Shown here: piece by piece, positions 7,071 to 14,055 of the stretch
Position numbering within the stretch: the stretch's first letter is position 1
Layout: each line of letters begins with the position of its first letter
Assembly: GCA_050740975.1 (NCBI GenBank)
Contig: JBOIEE010000244.1
Coordinates: 1 to 24,195, forward strand
Direction: 5' to 3'
Length of the DNA: 24,195 nt
Origin: JBOHHR01 sp050740975
GTDB lineage: Bacteria; Pseudomonadota; Gammaproteobacteria; JBOHHR01
Notes under the pieces: generated by a model
What the model saw: only the letters and a program-made list of their open reading frames with translations
Told to the model about the DNA's origin: nothing
Databases searched by the model: none
Program-made: the position numbers and the translations under genes

Positions 7071-8725
7071 CACATGCCTTCGTAACGGGGGCCGCCTCCC
7101 CCCTCCGGCGGTACCCAGGTGATGACCTGGTACGGATCCAGGATGTCACAGGCCTTGCAGTGCAGGCAGTTGGTCGCGTTGATGTGCAGACGCTTGCCAG
7201 CGTTCTCTTCGACGAGCTCGTAGACTGCGGCAGGACAAAAGTATTGACACGGGTTGCCGTACTCCCTGGCGCATGCTCCCGCACAAATATCCATGTCCGC
7301 GATCCGCAAGTGCACCGGCTGATCCTCTTCATGGCGCACGCTGCTGTGGTAAACACTGGTCAAGCGGTCGAAGGTAAGCATTCCGTCAGGCTCGAATCCC
7401 TGCACCGCCCCGGCGGCTGAGCGCATGGACAGATGTCCCGCACGGCTGGCATAACGCGGCCTCACCCCACGACCTCGTGTCAGGCCCTGCAGGAGGGCGT
7501 GGGCAAGCCCCGACCAGAGTCCCCGTTCAAAGGGCTGATGATAATTACGCGCCGCCCATAGCTCAGCATGCATCCAGCTTGCAGCGATCTTTTCGCTGAA
7601 GCGGCCGAGCACGTGCTCGCTCGCGTCGCCACGGCACAAGGCCTCATACACCGACTCTGCCGCCAGCATGCCGCTCTTCATGGCCAAGTGGATCCCTTTC
7701 AAGCGCTTCGAATTAAAGAATCCGGCGCTGTCGCCAACGATCAGCGCCCCGTTGGTGTACAGTCTGGGGATCGCCCAGTAGCCTCCCGTGGGTATCGTTT
7801 TGGCGCCGTAGCAGATCAGATCGCCGCCTCCGAGGATAGGTCGGATCTTCGGATGGAGCTTGAGCAACTGCAGCGCGGCGTGCGGATCAAAGTGGGGGTT
7901 GCGGTAATGCAGACCGGTGATCAAACCCAGAGACACACGTTGGCCATCCAGGGCATAGAGCCACCCCCCGCCATACATCTCCGAAGACATCGGATAACCC
8001 GCGGTGTGGATCACCGTGCCGGCCGCTATCCTCCCAGGCGGTATCTCCCAGATCTCCTTGAGCCCTAAGGCATAGACTTGCGGATTACACCCCTCATTGA
8101 GCTTGAAGTGCTCGGATAACTGCTTGGTGAGGGACCCGCGCGCACCCTCTGCCAATACGACGACGCGGCAGCGCAACTCGGATCCGGGTTGGAAGTGAGT
8201 CTTGCGACGTCCGTTCTTGTCGATGCCTTTGTCATCGGTATACAAACCGGCTACTTTATTTTCTTCCAGGAGCAGGGAGCTAGCCGCCGTCCCGGTGATC
8301 ACGTTGACGCCCAAACGTTCGGCATACGAAGCCAGCCATCCCACTAAACGACCTAGCGAAAGCACACGGTTGCCGCCGTTTCTCAAGAATGGTGGGATAT
8401 AGGGCAAGCGGTAACCCTGCCCTCCTGTAAGCCACCAGATATGCTCCGAGCTCACCGGCATCCCCATGGGTGCTTGCTGCTGCTCGGCCCAATCGATTAG
8501 CTCGAGCAGCGCTCGGGGGTCCATCACGGCGCCCGAGAGCGTATGCATACCAAGCTCCGCACCCTTCTCGAGCACGTAAACGCCCTCGGGCGCGAGCGGA
8601 GGCGCCCTGCCCGCCTGGTTATGGTCCCGAATCAACTGCGCCAAGCGGATGGCGCATGCAAGCCCGGCCGGCCCAGCGCCGACGATGACGACATCCGCGT
8701 CTAGGAGATCCCGCCTGATGTCCAC
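7070..8725 (-). CDS. Electron-transfer flavoprotein:quinone oxidoreductase (ETF-QO)
   Basis: This 551-residue protein starts at a GTG (8725). The N-terminal FAD-binding Rossmann motif VVIVGAGPAGLACAIRLAQL sits at residues 13-32. The middle has the family stretch SGAVMDPRALLELI and the ubiquinone-domain region. The C-terminus has the single 4Fe-4S ferredoxin-like domain with NCLHCKACDILDP preceded by Cys-rich YGNPCQYFCPAAVYEL. ETF-QO is a monotopic inner-membrane enzyme that takes electrons from reduced ETF and delivers them to ubiquinone. Length and motifs match intact members. It lies 7 bases after etfA and is the last gene of the minus-strand cluster, so it gives the cluster its own exit to the respiratory chain. 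Confidence 0.96.
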   Translation of the reverse strand: MDIRRDLLDADVVIVGAGPAGLACAIRLAQLIRDHNQAGRAPPLAPEGVYVLEKGAELGMHTLSGAVMDPRALLELIDWAEQQQAPMGMPVSSEHIWWLTGGQGYRLPYIPPFLRNGGNRVLSLGRLVGWLASYAERLGVNVITGTAASSLLLEENKVAGLYTDDKGIDKNGRRKTHFQPGSELRCRVVVLAEGARGSLTKQLSEHFKLNEGCNPQVYALGLKEIWEIPPGRIAAGTVIHTAGYPMSSEMYGGGWLYALDGQRVSLGLITGLHYRNPHFDPHAALQLLKLHPKIRPILGGGDLICYGAKTIPTGGYWAIPRLYTNGALIVGDSAGFFNSKRLKGIHLAMKSGMLAAESVYEALCRGDASEHVLGRFSEKIAASWMHAELWAARNYHQPFERGLWSGLAHALLQGLTRGRGVRPRYASRAGHLSMRSAAGAVQGFEPDGMLTFDRLTSVYHSSVRHEEDQPVHLRIADMDICAGACAREYGNPCQYFCPAAVYELVEENAGKRLHINATNCLHCKACDILDPYQVITWVPPEGGGGPRYEGM

Positions 8726-8732
8726 AGGCAGA

Positions 8733-9725
8733 TCAAGAGCTGTTGCGCGATCGTCGCGCTTCGAGTTCTGCGATCAGGGCAGGCACGATCTCAAACAGAT
8801 CCCCGACGATCCCATAGTCGGCGACCTTGAAAATCGGCGCATTGGGGTCTTTGTTGATCGCCACGATCGTATGGGAGCCCCGCATGCCGACCAGATGCTG
8901 CGTGGCACCTGAAAGCCCGAGGGCCAGATACACTCGGGGTGCCACCGTCTGGCCAGAGCTACCCACCTGGTGGGCTAAGGGCAGCCAGCCCTCGTCGCAG
9001 ACCGGCCGGGTAGCGGCGAGCCCCCCGCCTAAGAGTTGGGAGAGCCGTCTGGCCATAGCGACATGCTCAGGTGCGCGGATCCCCCTTCCGACCGCGACGA
9101 TAAGCTCCGCCGTGCTCAAGTCTATCGCCTCCCGTTCAGCGCGAAACGGGGCCTCGTATTTAACGCGGAACTGTTCACCCGAAATGCATGGATGATATCG
9201 ACGCATGACCACAGGGGCACGGGGGCCGGTGGCCTCGTTTGCAGGGGTGAACGCGGCGGCTTGGACACTGACAAAATGTGGCGGCTCGCCGATGGCTACG
9301 GTCTCGGCAAGAACCTTACCTTGGAACAACTGCCGAACAAACACGGGTTGTCCATCATCCGCCAGCTCAATTCCGGTGCAATCGTTGACGACGCTTTTGT
9401 GAAAAAACGCCGCTAGCATCGGCGTGAAGTCACGGCACTGATAGGTATGAGGGAAAACCACATATCGTGGTTTGATCTCTTCGATGAGCTGTCGCAGGGC
9501 CGTCGTGTAGCCCTCCCAGGTATAGCGGGCTAGCAGGGGGTGTTCTACCGCCCATACCTCGTCGACCTGCTGCGTCTGATCGGGGATGCCGGCTGTCGAT
9601 GCACCCAGCACAGCAAGCATCAATCTCGCAGGGCTCAACTGCCGCGCGGCTGCGATGGCCTCCCAGCTCACTCGGCTCAGTTCACCGCTGTCCTGCTCCG
9701 CCACTACGAGCACCGAATGGGTCAT
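8733..9725 (-). CDS. etfA: Electron transfer flavoprotein alpha subunit
   Basis: This 330-residue protein carries the diagnostic FAD-binding C-terminal block: VGSSGQTVAPRVYLALGLSG, then ATQHLVGMRGSHTIVAINKD and APIFKVADYGIVGDLFEIVP. The N-terminal domain is the alpha/beta ETF fold (SVLVVAEQDSGELSRVSWEA). EtfA pairs with EtfB and carries the FAD that accepts electrons from acyl-CoA-dehydrogenase-type flavoproteins. It overlaps etfB by four bases (ATGA), indicating translational coupling. Context suggests a dedicated partner for the dehydrogenase at 12647-13792. Confidence 0.97.
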   Translation of the reverse strand: MTHSVLVVAEQDSGELSRVSWEAIAAARQLSPARLMLAVLGASTAGIPDQTQQVDEVWAVEHPLLARYTWEGYTTALRQLIEEIKPRYVVFPHTYQCRDFTPMLAAFFHKSVVNDCTGIELADDGQPVFVRQLFQGKVLAETVAIGEPPHFVSVQAAAFTPANEATGPRAPVVMRRYHPCISGEQFRVKYEAPFRAEREAIDLSTAELIVAVGRGIRAPEHVAMARRLSQLLGGGLAATRPVCDEGWLPLAHQVGSSGQTVAPRVYLALGLSGATQHLVGMRGSHTIVAINKDPNAPIFKVADYGIVGDLFEIVPALIAELEARRSRNSS

Positions 9726-10501
9726 ACAGAGGCGCCACCGCTCGCGTGTTTCAGGATGTCACAGAGCCGAGTGGCAAGCTCTCCTGGAGTCCCATCCAGA
9801 AACTCGGTCGCCCTGCTCCGCTGAGGGAATACGATTTTGCGGATCCGCTGCGAGCCCTCGGTACTCGAAACGGGCAGATCGCTCCAGGCCAGCGTGCGGA
9901 TCGGCTTTTGCTTGGCACTCATGATCCCTTTTATGTTCGCATAGCGCGGGCGATTGGTGCCCGACTGCATAGTGACTACACACGGCAGAAGTATCTCGAT
10001 CCTTTGCGACCAACCAGACTCCAGTTCCCGAACGAGGCGCAGGCGGTTCTGGTCCAGACCGAGCTGTACCGCCATACTTGCGTGCGGCATCCCGAGTAGT
10101 GCCGCGAGGATGATGCCGGTTTGCCCGTAGCCGTAGTCGGCCGACTGCGATCCGGCCAGGATCAGGTCGAATCCTTTATCGCGTAGCACCGCGCCTATTG
10201 CTTCGGCCAGCTCCATCGGTTCACGCTGATGCACCTCTTGGTCCAGTACATGCACAGCGCCGTCAGCGCCTTTCGCTAACGCGTCTTTAAGAAGGTAAGC
10301 GCACCGTTCTGGCCCCACGGAGATCGCGACCACTTCAGCACCTTTGGCATCCTTTAGCCGCAATGCCTCCTCAAGCGCGTAGGTATCGGGCTCGTTGGTC
10401 TCAAACGCCGTGTCGATCTCTCGCACCCAGCCACGGTCCCAATCGACCCTGAGCGCAGCATCCTGCGCCGGCACCTGCTTAAGGCAGACGCCGATCTTCA
10501 T
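9722..10501 (-). CDS. etfB: Electron transfer flavoprotein beta subunit
   Basis: The protein has 259 residues from the ATG at 10501 (MKIGVCLKQVPAQDAALRVD), the classic EtfB start. Family motifs follow: NEPDTYALEEALRLKD, the AMP-binding-loop region LILAGSQSADYGYGQTGIIL, and LVRELESG near the signature region. The open frame continues 17 codons upstream, but that extension is not EtfB. It is a decayed copy of the adenylating-ligase 3' end (see 10502-10575). No Shine-Dalgarno sequence precedes the ATG. This fits a gene that used to be translationally coupled to an intact ligase directly in front of it. Confidence 0.96.
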   Translation of the reverse strand: MKIGVCLKQVPAQDAALRVDWDRGWVREIDTAFETNEPDTYALEEALRLKDAKGAEVVAISVGPERCAYLLKDALAKGADGAVHVLDQEVHQREPMELAEAIGAVLRDKGFDLILAGSQSADYGYGQTGIILAALLGMPHASMAVQLGLDQNRLRLVRELESGWSQRIEILLPCVVTMQSGTNRPRYANIKGIMSAKQKPIRTLAWSDLPVSSTEGSQRIRKIVFPQRSRATEFLDGTPGELATRLCDILKHASGGASV

Positions 10502-10575
10502 GGCGTAGAAGCGGTAGGTGCTGCCGCATCCAATCGTCTCAGCATTGAACACGGGCGATCTCGAATCGATCGTTC
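10502..10575 (-). pseudogene. Remnant of the adenylating-ligase 3' end, in front of etfB
   Basis: Read on the minus strand, this stretch contains TGGATGCGGCAGCACCTA and flanking bases that match the last codons of the intact ligase at 14056-14120 (encoding ...DRVQLRDNWMRQHL). The match includes GTTCAAT before it and CGCTTCTACG after it. A shifted frame and small indels make it non-coding. The intact ligase is followed by a stub of etfB, so both loci carry the same ligase-etfB junction. The remaining bases 10576-10711 show no gene. Confidence 0.7.
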
Positions 10576-10711
10576 CCTCACGGGGCCCCTACTCTTGTAT
10601 CTCAAGCCCATAGCCGTCATGTTGAGCTAAGGTAGAAAGTGAGATCTGGACCCATCGAAGTCGGATCAATCGACGTACACAGGGGGGTGTGCCCTTGGTC
10701 GGGGGTTCATG

Positions 10712-11338
10712 CTAGGCCGCTTCGGTCTTGCGATTGCGGTAGAGTTGGGGATCAGCCACCCTGAACATCTCCTCCTTGTTCATATCACCCCCCAGAAACT
10801 CGTTGATGCGCCTAATTTGAAGCTCCGGATCCTTAAACATGTCGCCGTAATCGACATAAATAACGGAGACGTTAGCCTGGCTCTGGATCCACTTAGTAAC
10901 ATGAGCAAGATGTTTTTCAAGAAGGGAGGCGGTTTCTTCATCAGTCGTCGCGTTAGGGTCCTGCCCACGATTAATCAGCATTTTGTTCTGGGAGGCTATG
11001 ATTTCACTCATGCTCCGGCGCATGAAGACGATACGGTATTCGCAGTCGGCGGGGAGATGGCGCAAAAGCTGCGTGATGACTTTAACCACCTTGCCGTGTG
11101 CCTCTTTAACCCACGCTTTGTCGCCTTTATCGAGCTGTTTGACGCGTTCGAATTCGTAGTAACCGTTCGGGTTATCAAGGTCCGCCGTTCTGATGTTGTC
11201 GGTCATTGGAAGAATGCCACCGGCCTCCAGCATCTTCATCATCATGGATGTCCCGGAGCGAGGCAAACCCGATACTACGGTCACAAACTGCTTGCGGGTA
11301 TTTCCCTTGAAGAGCTTAGAAAAAAAATGTTTCATCAT
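10712..11338 (-). CDS. PAPS-dependent sulfotransferase family protein
   Basis: From the tandem ATGs at 11338/11335 the product has 208 residues. The 5'-phosphosulfate-binding loop SGLPRSGTSMMMKMLEAGG starts at residue 23, and the 3'-phosphate strand-helix YRIVFMRRSMSEIIASQNKM is in the centre. Both are sulfotransferase hallmarks, although some members of this P-loop group have other roles. The family moves sulfate from PAPS to a hydroxyl or amine of a small molecule or glycan. It is shorter than many stand-alone members (250-300). It occupies the place where, by the duplication model, phosphodiesterase and ligase bodies once lay, so it may be a later arrival. The first in-frame codon upstream is a TTG; the ATG pair was preferred. 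Confidence 0.8.
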   Translation of the reverse strand: MMKHFFSKLFKGNTRKQFVTVVSGLPRSGTSMMMKMLEAGGILPMTDNIRTADLDNPNGYYEFERVKQLDKGDKAWVKEAHGKVVKVITQLLRHLPADCEYRIVFMRRSMSEIIASQNKMLINRGQDPNATTDEETASLLEKHLAHVTKWIQSQANVSVIYVDYGDMFKDPELQIRRINEFLGGDMNKEEMFRVADPQLYRNRKTEAA

Positions 11339-11366
11339 CGAACCCAATTATCAAGACTCTTCTTCG
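11337..11366 (-). pseudogene. Possible phosphodiesterase N-terminus stub
   Basis: In a frame different from the sulfotransferase, the minus strand reads RRRVLIIGFDD just before and across its start. This is the typical first strand of COG3379-like phosphodiesterases, and compares with KRLLVIGLDS in the broken phosphodiesterase at 15690-15950. Its place directly after the intact cobW matches the order cobW-phosphodiesterase seen in the other copy. The stretch is short, so chance cannot be excluded. The rest of 11367-11474 shows no gene. Confidence 0.4.
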
Positions 11367-11474
11367 GGACTCCGCCGTCACTCCCACTCTTGCCAGCTAT
11401 ACTTTGGCGCCCCGCTCGTTACGGCTTTCGGGGTATTAAAAGGCAAACAGTATGCCCCGGACATATGGAATAGC

Positions 11475-12458
11475 TTAACCGTTGCGGGCTACGGCTACCG
11501 CAAGTTGCTCCTCGACCAAGGTTCCTTCAAGCTTCTGCAGGATACGTTCTTGTACTTTCGCAAGATCTTTTCCAATCACCACCGCGCGGTTATTAAATGC
11601 GGTTCCTGCGACCGGGGCTAGCCACTCCACCCGCCAGCGACCACAGGTGTAGTTGAATACCGAAGACCAACCCTCGCCAGAAAACTTTACGATCCCTTTG
11701 GCCCGATAGACCTGAGCCGGTAGCTTCTCCAGCACTTGCTCGAACCGGTCTCGGCTGAGGACCCCTTCCCGCTGGAAGCTAAAGGCGGTGATCCCGCCCC
11801 CCTCCAGGTGTTTTTCGTGGCCATCATGCTCTATTTTCTGTGCCGACCGACGCAAGTGTCTCACAACACTGCTGGTAAAAAGAATGTCCTCTGCAACCTG
11901 GCCATAGTACGAGGTAACCAATAGCGCGCGGTCATTGAGCTTGTTCAGCAACCGTTTAACACGGACAAGCTCCTTAGAGGAAACCAAGTCCGTTTTATTA
12001 ATTACCACAAAATCCGCCTCTTCGATCTGACGCACGGCGCTCTCGTTCTCCTTACAGAAGCGAGCGATATTTTCAGCGTCTACCACTGTGATGACCGAGT
12101 CGGTTCTGACCCCGATCAGCGATAGCTCGGAAACCAGCGGACCTGGTTCCGCCACCCCGGAGGTCTCGATGATGATCATATGAGGCTGTACGGAATCAAC
12201 GATCTCCTGTACCGCAAGGGCAAACCGACTTCCGATCGTGCAGCAAACGCAGCCGCTTGGAAGTTGCACCATGCGGTCCACGTTAATGCCGTGCTGCAGC
12301 ACCACTCCGTCGATGTCGATGTCGCCGAACTCATTGACGATCAGCGCCACCTTGAGGCCATCCAGTCCTTCTTTCAGCGCCGACTTAAGCAGGGTCGTTT
12401 TGCCACTCCCTAGGAACCCTGTCACGATATTCGCCGCCACCAACTTGGGTATGCTCAT
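11475..12458 (-). CDS. CobW/COG0523-family G3E GTPase (putative metal chaperone)
   Basis: The start at ATG 12458 is fixed by a strong GGAGGT five bases upstream. The open frame reaches further up (to 12650), but that part looks non-coding. The product has 327 residues: Walker A GFLGSGKT (14-21), the metal-binding CVCC (70-73), ETSGVAEPGPLV, G4 NKTDLV, and a CobW C-terminal domain (AKGIVKFSGEGWSSVFNYTC). COG0523 proteins bind Zn, Co or other metals through the CxCC motif and use GTP to deliver them to a client enzyme. The client here is unknown. A second, broken copy lies at 16080-16705 with the same upstream context, so this is the surviving member of a duplicated pair. Confidence 0.92.
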   Translation of the reverse strand: MSIPKLVAANIVTGFLGSGKTTLLKSALKEGLDGLKVALIVNEFGDIDIDGVVLQHGINVDRMVQLPSGCVCCTIGSRFALAVQEIVDSVQPHMIIIETSGVAEPGPLVSELSLIGVRTDSVITVVDAENIARFCKENESAVRQIEEADFVVINKTDLVSSKELVRVKRLLNKLNDRALLVTSYYGQVAEDILFTSSVVRHLRRSAQKIEHDGHEKHLEGGGITAFSFQREGVLSRDRFEQVLEKLPAQVYRAKGIVKFSGEGWSSVFNYTCGRWRVEWLAPVAGTAFNNRAVVIGKDLAKVQERILQKLEGTLVEEQLAVAVARNG

Positions 12459-12573
12459 GCGACCTCCTTCACTTCTCAAGCGTATATGAATATTACGCAA
12501 ATGGGAACCAGAAAGTTTCACCCGAACGATCCCAACTTCACGTTTCGTAGCCAGGGTCGCCCCCCAACCATCC

Positions 12574-12589
12574 GGTCTTTTCAGGCTCC
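12574..12589 (-). repeat. 16-base duplicate of the carrier-protein/acyltransferase junction
   Basis: GGAGCCTGAAAAGACC (minus strand) is identical to 17371-17386, where it forms the end of the carrier-protein gene and the start of the acyltransferase gene. Here it stands alone, 116 bases in front of the intact cobW start. That is where those two genes would be expected if the whole block had been duplicated and this part deleted. The rest of the gap 12459-12646 is non-coding. Confidence 0.5.
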
Positions 12590-12646
12590 CCTCGCTACGA
12601 GTTGATCCCCAATCCCATGCACCGCGCCTTCGTGCGAGCGACGCCC

Positions 12647-13792
12647 TCAAAGCCCTAGGCTTCGAGCGATGATATTCCGCTGTATCTCTGAGGTCCCCGA
12701 ATAGAGTTTTCCCCCGATGGAATCGCGCAGATCACGCTCGACATCGTACTCCGTGGTAAAACCATATCCGCCGTGGACCTGTATGGCATCGAGGCACGAC
12801 TGTACCCATGCCTCGCTCAAATACAATTTGGCTATAGCCGCGTCCATCGTCGGGTCCAGCTTGTCCTGATGAGTCCAGGCGACCTTGTACAGCAGGAGCC
12901 TTGAAGTCTCTAGTCGTACTTTCATATCGACGATCTTGTTTGCCACCGACTGGAACTTGGCTATGGATTGCCCGAACTGGCGGCGCTCTTTAGCATACCT
13001 GATGCAGATCTCGAGCTGCCGCTCCATCGCGCCGAGGTTACTCGCCAGGATACAGCTGCGTTCCCAGGCCATCGAGAAATTGAAGATGTGCATCCCCTGA
13101 CGTTCTTTCCCTAACAGGTTCTCGACTGGCACCACACAGTCCTGCATCACCAGTTCCGCCATGGGACTGGTCTTGAGACCCATCTTGCTGATCTCTTTAC
13201 CAACCGCAAATCCTGGAAAACCGCGCTCGACCAAAAAGGTCGAGACACCCATGAAACCGCTAGGTGGATCCACGTTCGCGAAAACGACGAAGAGGTCGGC
13301 GATCGGGGCATTGGTAACGAAGGTCTTGGCGCCATTGAGGACATAGGTATCGCCGCGCCGCTCTGCAGCCGTCTTCAGACTAAAGGCATCGGACCCGGAA
13401 TCCGGTTCTGTCATTCCATGCGCGCCGATCAGCTCCCCGCTACATAACCTACTCAGGTATTTTTGCCGTTGTTCCTCGGTCCCGAACTGCCAGATCGGCA
13501 TCTGTATGCTCCACATCTGGGCATTGATGCCGAATATAAGCCCGTTGTCCTTGCAGCCGTACCCCAACGCCTCCATGGTTAGCATGGTGGTGACAATGTC
13601 TGCTCCAGCACCCCCGTACTCGACAGGAAAGGGCGTGCCGTGAATGCCGAATTCAGCGCATTTCTTCCACCCCTCCCGGGAGAAACCACCACTCTTATCG
13701 CGCGCGATCACATCATCGTTGAGTTCATTCTGTGCGAACTTAATGATTTCCTTTCTTATGGCCAGCTGTTCTTCGGTGAGATTGAAATCCAT
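12647..13792 (-). CDS. Acyl-CoA-dehydrogenase-family flavoprotein; predicted prolyl-carrier-protein dehydrogenase
   Basis: This is a full-length (381-residue) family member: N-terminal helical domain, FAD signature HGMTEPDSGSDAFSLKTAA, and C-terminal VHGGYGFTTEYDVERDLRD. The usual catalytic Glu in the YEGTSEIQR motif is absent. The protein reads KLYSGTSEIQR, with Ser365 in that place. A Glu sits instead at residue 244 (SMAWERSCILASN), the alternative base position of isovaleryl-CoA dehydrogenase and, as I recall, of the anatoxin prolyl-carrier-protein dehydrogenase AnaB (also Glu244). With the proline-type ligase and carrier protein in the cluster, the predicted reaction is four-electron oxidation of prolyl-S-ACP to pyrrole-2-carboxyl-S-ACP. 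Ribosome site GCGAGGA precedes the ATG. An ordinary branched-chain acyl-CoA dehydrogenase is the main alternative. Confidence 0.85.
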   Translation of the reverse strand: MDFNLTEEQLAIRKEIIKFAQNELNDDVIARDKSGGFSREGWKKCAEFGIHGTPFPVEYGGAGADIVTTMLTMEALGYGCKDNGLIFGINAQMWSIQMPIWQFGTEEQRQKYLSRLCSGELIGAHGMTEPDSGSDAFSLKTAAERRGDTYVLNGAKTFVTNAPIADLFVVFANVDPPSGFMGVSTFLVERGFPGFAVGKEISKMGLKTSPMAELVMQDCVVPVENLLGKERQGMHIFNFSMAWERSCILASNLGAMERQLEICIRYAKERRQFGQSIAKFQSVANKIVDMKVRLETSRLLLYKVAWTHQDKLDPTMDAAIAKLYLSEAWVQSCLDAIQVHGGYGFTTEYDVERDLRDSIGGKLYSGTSEIQRNIIARSLGL

Positions 13793-14008
13793 GCTGTTAT
13801 CCTCGCTCGTTACAAGTCATTCACGGATGCATCTAGCCCTGTGACTCCCGTCGCACGGCCCACAGCCCTGCGACTTTGGCAGCTCCACCCCTTGGCCATG
13901 CACGTAGGCCTCAGAGGGCGGCAACGGATCGCCTCCGCCTTGGGGACCACGCCCAATGAGGCCGCACCTCGTACGGCCAACACTTTGATGCGGCTAGCCA
14001 GCTTCCTC
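13793..14008. other. Non-coding gap in front of the dehydrogenase gene
   Basis: This stretch of 216 bases has no coding frame I can support. It lies at the predicted junction between the two duplicated copies and probably contains the dehydrogenase leader. Confidence 0.4.
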
Positions 14009-14055
14009 AGCCTGCCGGAACTTGTTTAAGATACCGATCTTCGTAGAAGCGGCGA
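14009..14055 (-). pseudogene. Stub of etfB 5' end following the intact ligase
   Basis: Minus-strand CGCTTCTACGAAGATCGGTA and then TTAAACAAGTTCCGGCAGG corresponds to the intact etfB start region at 10466-10520 (CGCTTCTACGCCATGAAGATCGG... encoding MKIGVCLKQVPA). A few bases around the ATG are lost. Reading it gives RYLKQVPAG, clearly the EtfB N-terminus, after which similarity ends. It marks the left end of the upstream copy of the duplicated block. Confidence 0.7.

Noticed and set aside
12459..12650. 64-codon N-terminal extension of the intact CobW protein
   Set aside because: A strong ribosome site and family alignment place the start at 12458. The broken copy starts at the same point.
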